Source of the DNA: an uncultured Collinsella sp.
GTDB taxonomy: Bacteria; Actinomycetota; Coriobacteriia; Coriobacteriales; Coriobacteriaceae
DNA length: 24,191 nt
Reading direction: 5' to 3'
Assembly: GCA_900754745.1 (NCBI GenBank)
Contig: CAAEEB010000078.1
Span: 1-24,191 of the forward strand
A program made the translations under genes and the position numbers. A model generated the notes under the pieces. It saw only the letters and a list, made by a program, of their open reading frames with translations. It was not told the origin of the DNA and did not search any database. Shown one piece after another: positions 1 to 5,614 of the stretch (position 1 is the stretch's first letter; every line of letters starts with the position of its first letter).

Positions 1-283
1 CGCAGTATCCGGTTCTCAAGGTGCACGCCTGCGCTGGTTCCCGGTTGCACCGGGCCGCGCGGCAAGGAGATATATTGCCAGACCGCGAAGCGATGTGGGA
101 CGTCAATTCCACTCTTCACAAGTCCTACACAACTTATCGCTTCCTATATAAGTAATAGAAAGGCTGGTGCAGAAATACTGCGCGTATCAGATGATGACCC
201 TTCGGTTAAGAGATATATAAAGATCGGTCACCTGTAAGTGTCTATCTACCCGCGCTTTTGCTATATAAACCAGCGCTTTCGAT
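1..283. other. gene-poor left edge, no recognised gene
   Basis: No recognisable gene lies here. Two plus-strand frames are open from the left edge. One ends in TAA at 153-155 and has fairly GC-rich third positions. The other ends in TAA at 235-237, but its second half uses AT-rich codons, including several ATA. Either could be the tail of a gene cut by the window edge, but I recognise neither product. The stretch from about 130 to 280 is AT-richer than the rest of the window. Confidence 0.4.
3..155 (+). CDS. possible 3' end of a gene entering from the left (unidentified)
   Basis: This frame is open from the window edge to a TAA at 153-155, about 50 codons. Roughly 70% of the first 40 codons end in G or C, which suits this genome. 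The translated end (…NSTLHKSYTTYRFLYK) matches nothing I recognise. A second plus-strand frame is also open over the same bases, so an open frame alone is weak evidence. Treat this as a possible truncated coding sequence with no assigned function. Confidence 0.2.
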   Translation, partial: QYPVLKVHACAGSRLHRAARQGDILPDREAMWDVNSTLHKSYTTYRFLYK

Positions 284-320
284 AAAAAAGAGGGAGTGCC
301 GCGCACAGTGCGACACTCCC
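284..320 (-). terminator. rho-independent terminator of infC-rpmI-rplT
   Basis: Read on the minus strand, an 11-bp stem (292-302 with 310-320, one G-U pair) is followed by a run of six U (284-289). It starts 21 bp after the rplT stop codon, as expected for the end of this ribosomal-protein operon. Confidence 0.9.
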
Positions 321-341
321 CTAGCGATTCAACAGAATCTA

Positions 342-701
342 TTAGGCCTCGAGAGCCTTCTTGGCAATGGCAGCCAGCTCGTTGAAGGACTCGATGTCCT
401 CATAAGCCATCTGGGCCAGGACCTTGCGGTCGAGCTCAATGCCGGCAACCTTCAGGCCGTGCATGAACTGAGAGTAAGAGATGTCGTTCAGGCGAGCAGC
501 AGCGTTGATACGGGTGATCCAGAGAGAGCGGATCTCGCGCTTCTTGTTGCGGCGATCACGATACTGATACTGCAGGGAGTGCTGGACCTGCTCTTTAGCA
601 TGCTTGTAAGTACGCGAAGCGGCACCGTAGTAACCCTTCGCACGGTGCATAACGGTACGGCGCTTCTTCTTGGCGGCAACAGCGCGCTTAATACGTGCCA
701 T
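342..701 (-). CDS. rplT: 50S ribosomal protein L20
   Basis: This 119-residue basic protein begins MARIKRAVAAKKKRRTV and contains the L20 signatures YRDRRNKKREIRSLWI and INAAARLNDISYSQF. Its length is typical of the family. L20 binds 23S rRNA early in assembly of the large subunit. In characterised bacteria it also represses its own operon by binding the mRNA leader. The ATG at 699-701 is preceded by an AGGAG-type ribosome-binding site at about 712-717. It is the last gene of infC-rpmI-rplT, 46 bp after rpmI, and a strong terminator follows. The gene order is the standard bacterial one. Confidence 0.98.
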   Translation of the reverse strand: MARIKRAVAAKKKRRTVMHRAKGYYGAASRTYKHAKEQVQHSLQYQYRDRRNKKREIRSLWITRINAAARLNDISYSQFMHGLKVAGIELDRKVLAQMAYEDIESFNELAAIAKKALEA

Positions 702-747
702 GTTCTATCAACTCCTAGACGGTAAAACGAAAAACGGGAACGCGAAC

Positions 748-939
748 TTAGGCGAGACGCGACTTGATGACCTTGCGGTCGGCAGCGGCGATCTCGGTCT
801 CCTGACGGAAGCCACGCTTACGCTTGGTGGACTTCTTGCTCAGGATGTGGCTCTTGAAAGCCTTGGCGCGCATAAGCTTGCCGGTACCAGTCTTGCGGAA
901 ACGCTTCTTGGTGCCGCTGTGGGACTTCATCTTAGGCAT
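748..939 (-). CDS. rpmI: 50S ribosomal protein L35
   Basis: This 63-residue, Lys/Arg-rich protein starts [20 protein letters not shown], the conserved L35 N-terminus, and has the normal length. L35 is a small structural protein of the large ribosomal subunit. The ATG at 937-939 follows a GGAGT ribosome-binding site on the minus strand. It sits 32 bp downstream of infC and 46 bp upstream of rplT, so the three genes are almost certainly co-transcribed. Confidence 0.98.
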   Translation of the reverse strand: MPKMKSHSGTKKRFRKTGTGKLMRAKAFKSHILSKKSTKRKRGFRQETEIAAADRKVIKSRLA

Positions 940-971
940 GAAATACTCCTTAATCGGTTACAGAACACTAG

Positions 972-1526
972 TTACTTGGTATCGCTTGCCGCTTTATCCT
1001 CATCGAAGGCGCCCTTAATCGGGGCGAGCAGCATAAGCATGTTACGGCCTTCCATCTTAGGCTTGGACTCGACCGTAGCGTAAGGCTTGAGATCCTCGGC
1101 GAGACGCTCGAGAACGTTAAGACCCTGCTCCGGGTGAGCCATCTCACGGCCGCGGAACATGATGGTGATCTTAACGCGTGCGCCCTTCTTGAGGAAACGC
1201 AGAACGTGGCCCTTCTTGGTCTCGTAGTCGCCAACGTCGATCTTGGGTCGGAACTTCATTTCCTTGACCTCGACCTTGGACTGGTTCTTACGAGCGGCCT
1301 TGGCCTTCATGGCCTGCTGGTACTTGAACTTACCGTAGTCCATGACCTTGCAGACCGGCGGCTCCGCGTTGGGAGCGATCTCGACCAGGTCGAGACCCTG
1401 ATCGTCGGCGACGCGCTGGGCATCGCGGATGGCGAACAGGCCGAGCTGAGAGCCATCGACGCCAATCAAACGGCACGAAGATGCAGTGATCTCGTCGTTG
1501 ATGCGGGTGTCATCAGACTTAGCTAT
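972..1526 (-). CDS. infC: translation initiation factor IF-3, probable AUA start
   Basis: IF3 binds the 30S subunit, prevents premature 50S joining and proofreads start codons. Family hallmarks are visible: RINDEI near the N-terminus, LVEIAPNAEPPVCKVMDYGKF in the linker-proximal region, and RPKIDVGDYETKKGHV followed by MFRGREMAHPE in the C-terminal domain. The frame has an upstream ATG at 1539-1541, but no ribosome-binding site precedes it. Instead a perfect GGAGGT (1534-1539) overlaps that ATG and lies 7 nt before an in-frame ATA at 1524-1526. Starting there gives 184 residues beginning Met-Ala-Lys-Ser-Asp-Asp-Thr-Arg-Ile-Asn, which fits the family N-terminus. Known infC genes use rare starts (AUU in E. 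coli) for autoregulation by IF3. The start is inferred; gene identity is certain. Confidence 0.95.
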   Translation of the reverse strand: MAKSDDTRINDEITASSCRLIGVDGSQLGLFAIRDAQRVADDQGLDLVEIAPNAEPPVCKVMDYGKFKYQQAMKAKAARKNQSKVEVKEMKFRPKIDVGDYETKKGHVLRFLKKGARVKITIMFRGREMAHPEQGLNVLERLAEDLKPYATVESKPKMEGRNMLMLLAPIKGAFDEDKAASDTK

Positions 1527-1533
1527 TTTCCCT

Positions 1534-1539
1534 ACCTCC
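1534..1539 (-). promoter_or_regulatory. ribosome-binding site that decides the infC start
   Basis: GGAGGT on the minus strand, 7 nt upstream of the ATA codon at 1524-1526. It overlaps the upstream in-frame ATG, so it cannot serve that ATG. This is the main evidence for non-AUG initiation of infC. Confidence 0.7.
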
Positions 1540-1545
1540 ATTCAT

Positions 1546-1580
1546 AAAAAAATAACCCGGCGCTTCTTTGCAACCAGGTC
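1546..1580 (-). terminator. terminator-like hairpin in the infC leader (candidate attenuator)
   Basis: On the minus strand an 8-bp stem with G-U pairs (1573-1580 with 1554-1561) encloses a short extra GC/GC helix and an AAAGAA loop. After one A it runs into seven U (1546-1552). It ends only a few bases before the infC ribosome-binding site, so termination here would switch off the whole operon. In Bacillus subtilis the infC-rpmI-rplT leader attenuates transcription in response to L20. A similar role here is inferred from position and structure. Confidence 0.6.
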
Positions 1581-1659
1581 GTACACATAGACATCCTCGG
1601 TATGAGGAAGGGAATCTAAGTTGTATGACCAGTCAGCTGCTCATTGGCGCCAAAAGGTG

Positions 1660-1675
1660 GGAACCCTCGGGTTCC
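1660..1675 (-). other. strong hairpin in infC leader
   Basis: A perfect 7-bp inverted repeat, GGAACCC/GGGTTCC, with a 2-nt loop. A second hairpin (7 bp with one G-U, loop TTCCCG on the minus strand) lies upstream at 1683-1702. Together with the terminator-like hairpin at 1554-1580 they make the leader highly structured, as expected of a regulatory leader. Their pairing partners in any alternative fold cannot be decided by eye. Confidence 0.5.
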
Positions 1676-1708
1676 TCTTTAGGGCATTGCGGGAACAACG
1701 CCTTGCGA

Positions 1709-1714
1709 ATAATA
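1709..1714 (-). promoter_or_regulatory. possible -10 element for infC operon
   Basis: TATTAT on the minus strand, about 7 bp before the first leader hairpin (1683-1702). The expected -35 position holds only a poor match. If correct, the leader before infC would be about 175 nt. Confidence 0.3.
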
Positions 1715-1747
1715 ACACGTGCCGCGCGTTATCACATTACGTACACG

Positions 1748-1768
1748 AAAAAGGGGGCCTTGACCCCC
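1748..1768 (-). terminator. duplicated copy of the tRNA-Leu terminator
   Basis: On the minus strand, a G5/C5 stem (extended by T-G and C-G pairs) is followed by five T. It is near-identical to the terminator at 1931-1951 and lies at the same place relative to the tRNA 3'-end copy at 1789-1811. There is no tRNA body to terminate at this copy. Confidence 0.65.
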
Positions 1769-1781
1769 TTGAAGCGCAGGT

Positions 1782-1811
1782 GCATGTATGGTGCCCGAGG
1801 CGAGACTCGAA
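1782..1811 (-). repeat. 30-bp copy of tRNA-Leu 3' end and flank
   Basis: Bases 1782-1811 are identical to 1966-1995. The shared stretch covers the last 23 nt of the tRNA (3' part of the T-arm, 3' acceptor strand, CCA) plus 7 nt downstream. The rest of the tRNA is absent from this copy. The terminator beyond it is copied too. Such a partial tRNA end can be the scar of a deleted second tRNA gene or an attachment-site duplicate left by an integrative element. No integrase is present nearby. Confidence 0.8.
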
Positions 1812-1930
1812 GGGCCTTCGCTTCGCGAAGCCCCGGGCTTCGGGCGCATGGCGCCCTCGCCACGCTCCGCTACAAACAGGCCACGGGCCTGTTTGCTTAA
1901 CGCTCCGCGCGCTCACGCGAGTTCGGCACG
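1812..1930. repeat. cluster of perfect palindromes between the two tRNA 3' ends
   Basis: Three strong inverted repeats lie in tandem: 1826-1842 (8-bp arms, 1-nt centre), 1842-1856 (6-bp arms, ATG loop) and 1873-1895 (10-bp arms, ACG loop). None is followed by a U-run, so they do not look like terminators. No protein-coding signal is convincing here. It resembles a repetitive extragenic palindrome cluster. Confidence 0.6.
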
Positions 1931-1951
1931 AAAAAGGGGGTCTTGACCCCC
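1931..1951 (-). terminator. rho-independent terminator of tRNA-Leu
   Basis: On the minus strand, a stem GGGGGTC/GACCCCC with a tiny loop is followed by five T (1931-1935). It starts about 20 bp after the tRNA CCA end. Confidence 0.85.
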
Positions 1952-1972
1952 TTGAACGCTCACTTGCATGTA

Positions 1973-2059
1973 TGGTGCCCGAGGCGAGACTCGAACTCGC
2001 ACGTTGTTGCCAACGGTGGATTTTGAGTCCACTGCGTCTGCCAATTCCGCCACTCGGGC
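1973..2059 (-). tRNA. tRNA-Leu (anticodon CAA)
   Basis: An 87-nt class II tRNA with encoded CCA. The acceptor stem is GCCCGAG/CTCGGGC. The anticodon stem GTGGA/TCCAC carries loop CTCAAAA, giving anticodon CAA for UUG codons. A long variable arm (CGTTG-GCAA-CAACG) and the T-loop GTTCGAGTC are present. The long variable arm fits leucine. It lies 39 bp downstream of the transglutaminase-like gene on the same strand and has its own terminator. Confidence 0.97.
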
Positions 2060-2075
2060 ACGTAATGCGTGAGTT

Positions 2076-2081
2076 AGTTTA
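2076..2081 (-). promoter_or_regulatory. possible extended -10 for tRNA-Leu
   Basis: TAAACT preceded by TGA on the minus strand gives a TGn extended -10 pattern, 16 bp before the mature tRNA. The -35 region is weak. Confidence 0.3.
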
Positions 2082-2098
2082 TCACAGCTTTCTGTTGA

Positions 2099-3532
2099 TT
2101 AGTCCGAAAATGGAACTTCGAGCATTTCGATAAGCTCAACCTTGCGCAACATCTCCCGCTTACGACATCCACGTCCGTCAACCGAGGCCTCGCCCATCTG
2201 GTTGTCATAGGGATCCTCGCGCATACCATCGAAAGCAGGCACAAATTCAGCCTGGAATCGGTTGTTGGCCACCATACGCCACGGGTCGAGATTGCCAAAG
2301 TAGTGACGACGACGCCATTCCTCCCCCATCCTGCGTGCCGAGGAACCAAACGATACGTCGGCGTTAAGCCAACCGGTCTGTGGCGTATAGAACTCAGCCC
2401 AATCGTGCGGCCCCACCGAATCGGGAGCAACATACAGGCCGCTCTGCCAACGGGCAGGAACGCCCGCAATGCGGCACATGGTGATAAACGTGAGCGCCAT
2501 AACGCCGCAATCGCCGCGGAGCGAGTGTGCACAGTCGTCGGCAATAGATTCCAAAAGCAGGTACGGTGGCTGATAGCGATAGTCGATATGCTGTGTCAGG
2601 TAATCATAGATTGCACGAGCGCGATCGAGCGGATCCTCGAGCCCGTCAATGACACGCTCCGTCAACTGTCGCAGATACGGCGTAAACGCAATATGCGGAC
2701 GGTCCTCGGAAGTGTCCTCGGGCAGCGGCGTGTCCATGCACGCATGCGATGGGAGCGCGCCACCATAGATATCGCAATAGGCAGCATCGATGTGATAGCG
2801 ATAGGTCACCGAGAATGAATGTTCAGTCGAAGATATCCAAGAGGCAGTACGAGCCGAAACGTTTTCAGAGGCAACGGTACCCTCCGACGTCATATCGAGA
2901 ACCTCGATTTGAGACTGTTGACGACAGGCGGCGGCAACGGGAAGCCACGCGCGAACGGCCTCTCCCTCCAGAGCCCCGGGGACAGACACGGATGCCTTAA
3001 GCGTGATGACGCGAGTCAACCCGTTTTGCGACTCCATCTCCCTGAGCATCTGGTTACGCAGCGCAATGCCGTCCGTAGAATCGGGACGCAGGCCCGGAAC
3101 CTCCTTGGGGTACACGCGAAGCGAATCGAGGAAGTTGTCGAGAACGAACAGCTCGCCATCGATAAAGCGCCAGTCAATACGCTTACGATTAATCAGGTCA
3201 TCAAACTGCTCTTCGGTAAACTTTGGCCACTCCTCGCGAATCATCGCAATAGCCTGATCGCGCGACACCGAAAAATGAAGCGGCGTCTCGAGCATGCGAT
3301 ACCGCTCGGCACGAATACAAGCAGCCAGCGAAGGCTCAGGACTCTGCTCCAGAAGGCGATCGCAGGCAGCAACAGCCTGCGTCAAATACCCGGCATCCTT
3401 AAGACGAAGAATCTCAGGCGGCAGTCCAATATCGAGATGACGAAAGTCATCACAGCAAACATCAACAGAGCAACCAACAGGACCCTGGACAACAACCTTC
3501 CCATCCGAAGGCAACACATCAATTACAGCCAT
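2099..3532 (-). CDS. transglutaminase-like superfamily protein, cytosolic
   Basis: A 477-residue protein counted from the ATG at 3530-3532, which follows GGGAG at good spacing. The frame extends 32 codons further upstream, but that stretch overlaps the likely promoter and lacks a ribosome-binding site. The transglutaminase-like core is at about 300-400. The papain-like triad is visible as Cys342 in RGDCGVMAL, His376 in GPHDWAEF and Asp392 in LNADVSFG. The N-terminal 290 residues are not recognised beyond a helical stretch at about 40-80. There is no signal peptide or membrane helix, so it is probably cytoplasmic. Family members are proteases, amidases or transglutaminases; the substrate here is unknown. 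It appears monocistronic, with the tRNA gene behind it. Confidence 0.85.
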   Translation of the reverse strand: MAVIDVLPSDGKVVVQGPVGCSVDVCCDDFRHLDIGLPPEILRLKDAGYLTQAVAACDRLLEQSPEPSLAACIRAERYRMLETPLHFSVSRDQAIAMIREEWPKFTEEQFDDLINRKRIDWRFIDGELFVLDNFLDSLRVYPKEVPGLRPDSTDGIALRNQMLREMESQNGLTRVITLKASVSVPGALEGEAVRAWLPVAAACRQQSQIEVLDMTSEGTVASENVSARTASWISSTEHSFSVTYRYHIDAAYCDIYGGALPSHACMDTPLPEDTSEDRPHIAFTPYLRQLTERVIDGLEDPLDRARAIYDYLTQHIDYRYQPPYLLLESIADDCAHSLRGDCGVMALTFITMCRIAGVPARWQSGLYVAPDSVGPHDWAEFYTPQTGWLNADVSFGSSARRMGEEWRRRHYFGNLDPWRMVANNRFQAEFVPAFDGMREDPYDNQMGEASVDGRGCRKREMLRKVELIEMLEVPFSD

Positions 3533-3565
3533 ACCAACTCCCACATCGAACGGCAAACTGCCCAC

Positions 3566-3571
3566 ATTGTA
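3566..3571 (-). promoter_or_regulatory. probable -10 of the transglutaminase-like gene
   Basis: TACAAT on the minus strand. A weak -35 (TTGGGG, 3589-3594) lies 17 bp upstream. Transcription would start near 3559, giving a leader of under 30 nt before the ATG at 3532. Confidence 0.45.
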
Positions 3572-3670
3572 CCGACATAAAAACAAAGCCCCAACCAAGG
3601 AGCCCCCAACACCGCCAAACGGTACCAATTAAGTTAATTTAGCCTCGTAACTCTGTAGCGCGTTAACAAA

Positions 3671-3764
3671 GGAGGCCCCGTTTCCCCGGAGCTGATTCCG
3701 TCGCGCGACTTCTGGCGAAGCCAGGTGAGCGCGAGGGAAACAGCGTAGGGGAAACGGGGCCTCC
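3671..3764 (-). terminator. long inverted repeat, probable fba terminator
   Basis: Perfect 17-bp arms (3671-3687 and 3748-3764) enclose 60 nt, which itself contains CTGGC-GAA-GCCAG (3712-3724). On the minus strand the outer stem is followed by TTTGTT, a weak U-tract. It begins 21 bp past the fba stop codon. It probably ends fba transcription, though the arms and nested structure exceed a usual terminator. Confidence 0.65.
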
Positions 3765-3785
3765 GGCGGGAAGTTAAACCGCTAC

Positions 3786-4652
3786 TTACGCCTTGTTGAC
3801 GGAGCCAAACTCCTCCATGAGCTCCTTGGTGCGGGCAACGATGTTGTCGCGACCAGGCTTGAGGAGCTTGCGGGGGTCAAAGCCCTTGCCCTGCTGATCC
3901 TTGCCAGCCTCGATGTACTCGCGGACGCCCTTGGCGAAGACGAGCTGCAGGTCGGTGTTGACGTTGATCTTGGAGATGCCCAGGGAGATGGCCTTCTTGA
4001 TCTGATCCTCGGGGATGCCGGTACCACCGTGCAGAACGAGGGGCAGGTCGCCGGTCTGAGCCTTGATCTCGCCCAGACGCTCGAAGGAAAGGCCAGCCCA
4101 GTCGGCGGGATACACGCCGTGGATGTTGCCGATGCCGCAGGCGAGGAAGTCGACGCCCAGGTCAGCAATCTGCTTGCACTCAGCGGGGTCAGCGAGCTCG
4201 CCGTTGGAGGTCACGCCGTCCTCGGTGCCGCCGATGCCGCCGACCTCGGCCTCGATGGACATGCCCTTGGAGTGGGCAAGCTCAACGAGCTCCTTGGTGC
4301 GGTCGAGGTTAAGCTGGAAGGTCTCCTCGTGAGAGCCGTCATACATGATGGACGTGAAGCCGGCCTCGATGCACTTGAAGCAGTCCTCGTAAGAACCGTG
4401 ATCGAGGTGAAGGGCGACGGGAACGGTAACGCCCGTGGCCTCGACGGCAGCCTTGACCATGTCGGCGCAGACCTTGAAACCGCCCATCCACTTAGCGGCA
4501 CCAGCGGTGCACTGAAGGATCAGCGGAGACTTGGCCTCCTCGGCGGCCTGGAGAATAGCCAGGGTCCACTCGAGGTTGTTGGTGTTGAAGGCACCGAGAG
4601 CGTACTTGCCGGCCTCGGCCTTCTTGAGCATGTCTGCTGCGTTGACGAGCAT
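3786..4652 (-). CDS. fba: class II fructose-bisphosphate aldolase
   Basis: A 288-residue cytoplasmic glycolytic/gluconeogenic enzyme that reversibly cleaves fructose 1,6-bisphosphate into dihydroxyacetone phosphate and glyceraldehyde 3-phosphate, using Zn2+. Class II hallmarks: LHLDHGS with Asp84 (catalytic) and His85 (metal), AEVGGIGGTEDG around Glu136, His178 in GNIHGVYP, His208 in VLHGGTGI, and INVNTD at 229-234. The start at 4650-4652 has AGGAGG about 8 nt upstream. The frame continues 32 codons further without a ribosome-binding site and through the promoter, so the shorter form is preferred. Tagatose-bisphosphate or related GatY/KbaY-type aldolases share the fold; similarity to the Bacillus FbaA type, recalled from memory, makes fructose-bisphosphate aldolase likely. 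Confidence 0.93.
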   Translation of the reverse strand: MLVNAADMLKKAEAGKYALGAFNTNNLEWTLAILQAAEEAKSPLILQCTAGAAKWMGGFKVCADMVKAAVEATGVTVPVALHLDHGSYEDCFKCIEAGFTSIMYDGSHEETFQLNLDRTKELVELAHSKGMSIEAEVGGIGGTEDGVTSNGELADPAECKQIADLGVDFLACGIGNIHGVYPADWAGLSFERLGEIKAQTGDLPLVLHGGTGIPEDQIKKAISLGISKINVNTDLQLVFAKGVREYIEAGKDQQGKGFDPRKLLKPGRDNIVARTKELMEEFGSVNKA

Positions 4653-4692
4653 AAAAGAAACCTCCTGTAAGGTTGCTCCGATAACGCCTGTG

Positions 4693-4698
4693 ATTTTA
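4693..4698 (-). promoter_or_regulatory. extended -10 promoter of fba
   Basis: TAAAAT preceded by TGG on the minus strand gives a TGn extended -10. No good -35 is visible, as is common with extended -10 promoters. Predicted transcription start is near 4686, about 34 nt before the ATG. Confidence 0.5.
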
Positions 4699-4846
4699 CC
4701 ACGGCGCACCCGAGCATAAACGTTCGTTTGTTCACGAATATCGTCCAAACAGACTTTTTTGACCGTTTGCCCTACGAAATTGACCCGTTGGGGAAAAATA
4801 GCTTGACGTTTGGACGCTTCTCGTGCTTTAGAAGCTGACTATAAAG

Positions 4847-5530
4847 CTACACCTGCATGAAAGGGTTCTGCATGAGCTCGCGTGCCATGGTGGTCGAATC
4901 GCCATGGCCGGTTAGGCAAACGGTATCGGGCGGGAGAAGCCGGGCGAGCTTGGAGAGCGAGCGCAGAATCGCCGCCTCGTCGCCACCGGCAAGATCGGTG
5001 CGGCCGTGCCCACCCGGAAACAGGGTGTCGCCCACAAAGGCAATGTTCCCCTGCTCGGTGGCAGCAAACAAGACGATCCCGCCCGGCGTATGCCCTGGCG
5101 TCTCGATCACCTGCAGGCAGATATCGCCCACCTTGAGAGTATCGCCCTCGGCGAGCAGACGCGTCGGCTCCCCAGGGTCGGACGTCTCAATGCCCCACAT
5201 AGCTCGCTGTTCCTCGATGTTCGCATGCGGCACCGCCACATCCTTAGAACACAGCTCATACTGACAGCCCTCGCCAACGGTGGTTCGCACGCCGGCAACA
5301 CCACCAACATGATCGGCATGGCCATGAGTGCACACGACGCCAAGCACGCGTACGCCGGGATGTTCGGCTCGAATATGCTCCACCAGGCGCTCGCCTTCCC
5401 ACGCAGGGTCGATAATCACGCACTCATTGCCCGAAATAAGAGCATAGCTATTGGTCTGAATGGGACCGTTTACGAGCGTCTCGATCTCGACCGACCCCTT
5501 GGGAGTTAAATCCAAGGACATAGCACTCAT
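4847..5530 (-). CDS. metallo-beta-lactamase-fold hydrolase (glyoxalase II-like)
   Basis: A 227-residue cytosolic protein with the full metallo-beta-lactamase metal set: HGHADH at 69-74, His147 in TPGHTPGG, Asp168 in FVGDTLF and His209 in TGHGDST. These bind a dinuclear metal centre. Short single-domain members of this family are often annotated as hydroxyacylglutathione hydrolase (glyoxalase II), but many hydrolyse other thioesters or are uncharacterised. The exact substrate is unknown. The ATG at 5528-5530 has AGGAG 6 nt upstream. It is third in the run recJ-rel-this gene, 84 bp after rel with a hairpin between them. Firmicutes often carry such a hydrolase beside rel, so the link is conserved, though its reason is unclear. 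Confidence 0.9.
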   Translation of the reverse strand: MSAMSLDLTPKGSVEIETLVNGPIQTNSYALISGNECVIIDPAWEGERLVEHIRAEHPGVRVLGVVCTHGHADHVGGVAGVRTTVGEGCQYELCSKDVAVPHANIEEQRAMWGIETSDPGEPTRLLAEGDTLKVGDICLQVIETPGHTPGGIVLFAATEQGNIAFVGDTLFPGGHGRTDLAGGDEAAILRSLSKLARLLPPDTVCLTGHGDSTTMARELMQNPFMQV

Positions 5531-5551
5531 GTCCCTCTCCTCTCTATAGAA

Positions 5552-5577
5552 CTCGAGGCATCAAACGATGCCTCGAG
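5552..5577 (-). other. perfect hairpin between rel and the MBL hydrolase gene
   Basis: 11-bp perfect arms around AAAC (plus strand), with no U-run on either side. It may be an mRNA-processing or stabilising structure rather than a terminator. It lies about 20 bp upstream of the hydrolase ribosome-binding site. Confidence 0.55.
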
Positions 5578-5614
5578 TGTAGCGAATATTGATAATGTGG
5601 CACGTTCGTCGCGA

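Noticed and set aside
1621..2133. 170-codon plus-strand frame
   Set aside because: It runs antisense through tRNA-Leu, both terminators and the palindromes. Its repeated peptide reflects the duplicated terminator, and its C-terminal part is the well-known spurious translation of an antisense tRNA-Leu.
4653..4748. N-terminal 32-residue extension of fba
   Set aside because: No ribosome-binding site upstream, and the stretch contains the extended -10 promoter. The ATG at 4652 has AGGAGG at good spacing and gives the family N-terminus.
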